Shown piece after piece: positions 28,531-28,626 of a stretch of DNA of 28,626 nucleotides. The position numbers and the translations under genes are program-made. The DNA is from Thamnocephalis sphaerospora (taxonomy: Eukaryota > Zoopagomycota > Zoopagomycetes > Zoopagales > Sigmoideomycetaceae): NCBI GenBank assembly GCA_003614735.1, contig KZ992580.1, positions 1 through 28,626 on the forward strand, written 5' to 3'. The notes beneath the pieces were generated by a model that ran no database searches, was not told where the DNA came from, and was given only the letters and a program-made list of their open reading frames with translations. Position 1 is the stretch's first letter; the number at the start of each line of letters is the position of its first letter.

Positions 28531-28626
28531 GGTGATGTAATGGAGTGGTCTTGATGCGTAAAACTAGGAAACTATGTCCTCTAAGTGTTGTTCGTAAATA
28601 GGAGTGGTCGTTGCGATCTGACTGAC

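Overview
The window is nuclear DNA of a compact, GC-rich eukaryote, most likely a fungus. The fungal reading rests on a patatin-type triacylglycerol lipase with a DUF3336 region, a Tgl2-type mitochondrial lipase, a Pcl/Pho80-type cyclin and a fungal-style PIG-A/Gpi3. Introns are short (38-99 bp), GT-AG, often with a CTAAC or CTGAC branch-like motif. Long low-complexity Ala/Pro/Ser/Thr stretches would suit an early-diverging lineage, but I cannot name a species.

Ten genes are supported. From left to right: (1) 483-3569 (-), patatin-like TAG lipase, 7 exons; (2) 4108-5742 (-), ornithine decarboxylase, intronless; (3) 8780-10519 (+), Pro-rich protein with a C-terminal PAM2-like motif; (4) 11056-12778 (-), lysophospholipid acyltransferase whose frame can only be restored by a tiny exon, apparently a single nucleotide; (5) 13209-15377 (-), Pcl-like cyclin, 2 exons; (6) 16657-17710 (+), DUF4112 membrane protein, 2 exons; (7) 18293-19636 (+), Tgl2-like lipase; (8) 22090-24598 (+), Ser/Thr protein kinase, 2 exons; (9) 25296-27321 (+), PIG-A/Gpi3 GPI-anchor glycosyltransferase, 10 exons; (10) 27925-28530 (-), a small secreted basic protein of unknown family. 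A weak candidate for an eleventh gene is a 72-residue single-pass membrane ORF at 16003-16221.

Three of the ten products act on glycerolipids: two neutral-lipid lipases of unrelated folds and one acyltransferase. PIG-A and the acyltransferase are ER membrane enzymes, and the cyclin and kinase are regulatory. There is no sign of a co-transcribed operon, so the lipid theme may be chance. Intergenic regions are uneven: 3.0 kb between the divergent ODC and PAM2 genes and 2.45 kb before the kinase, both with pyrimidine-rich leader strands and CT-dinucleotide tracts. No tRNA, rRNA, CRISPR array or intact mobile element was found. All exon structures were worked out by hand from splice motifs, frame and family conservation. 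Every multi-exon model sums to a multiple of three.
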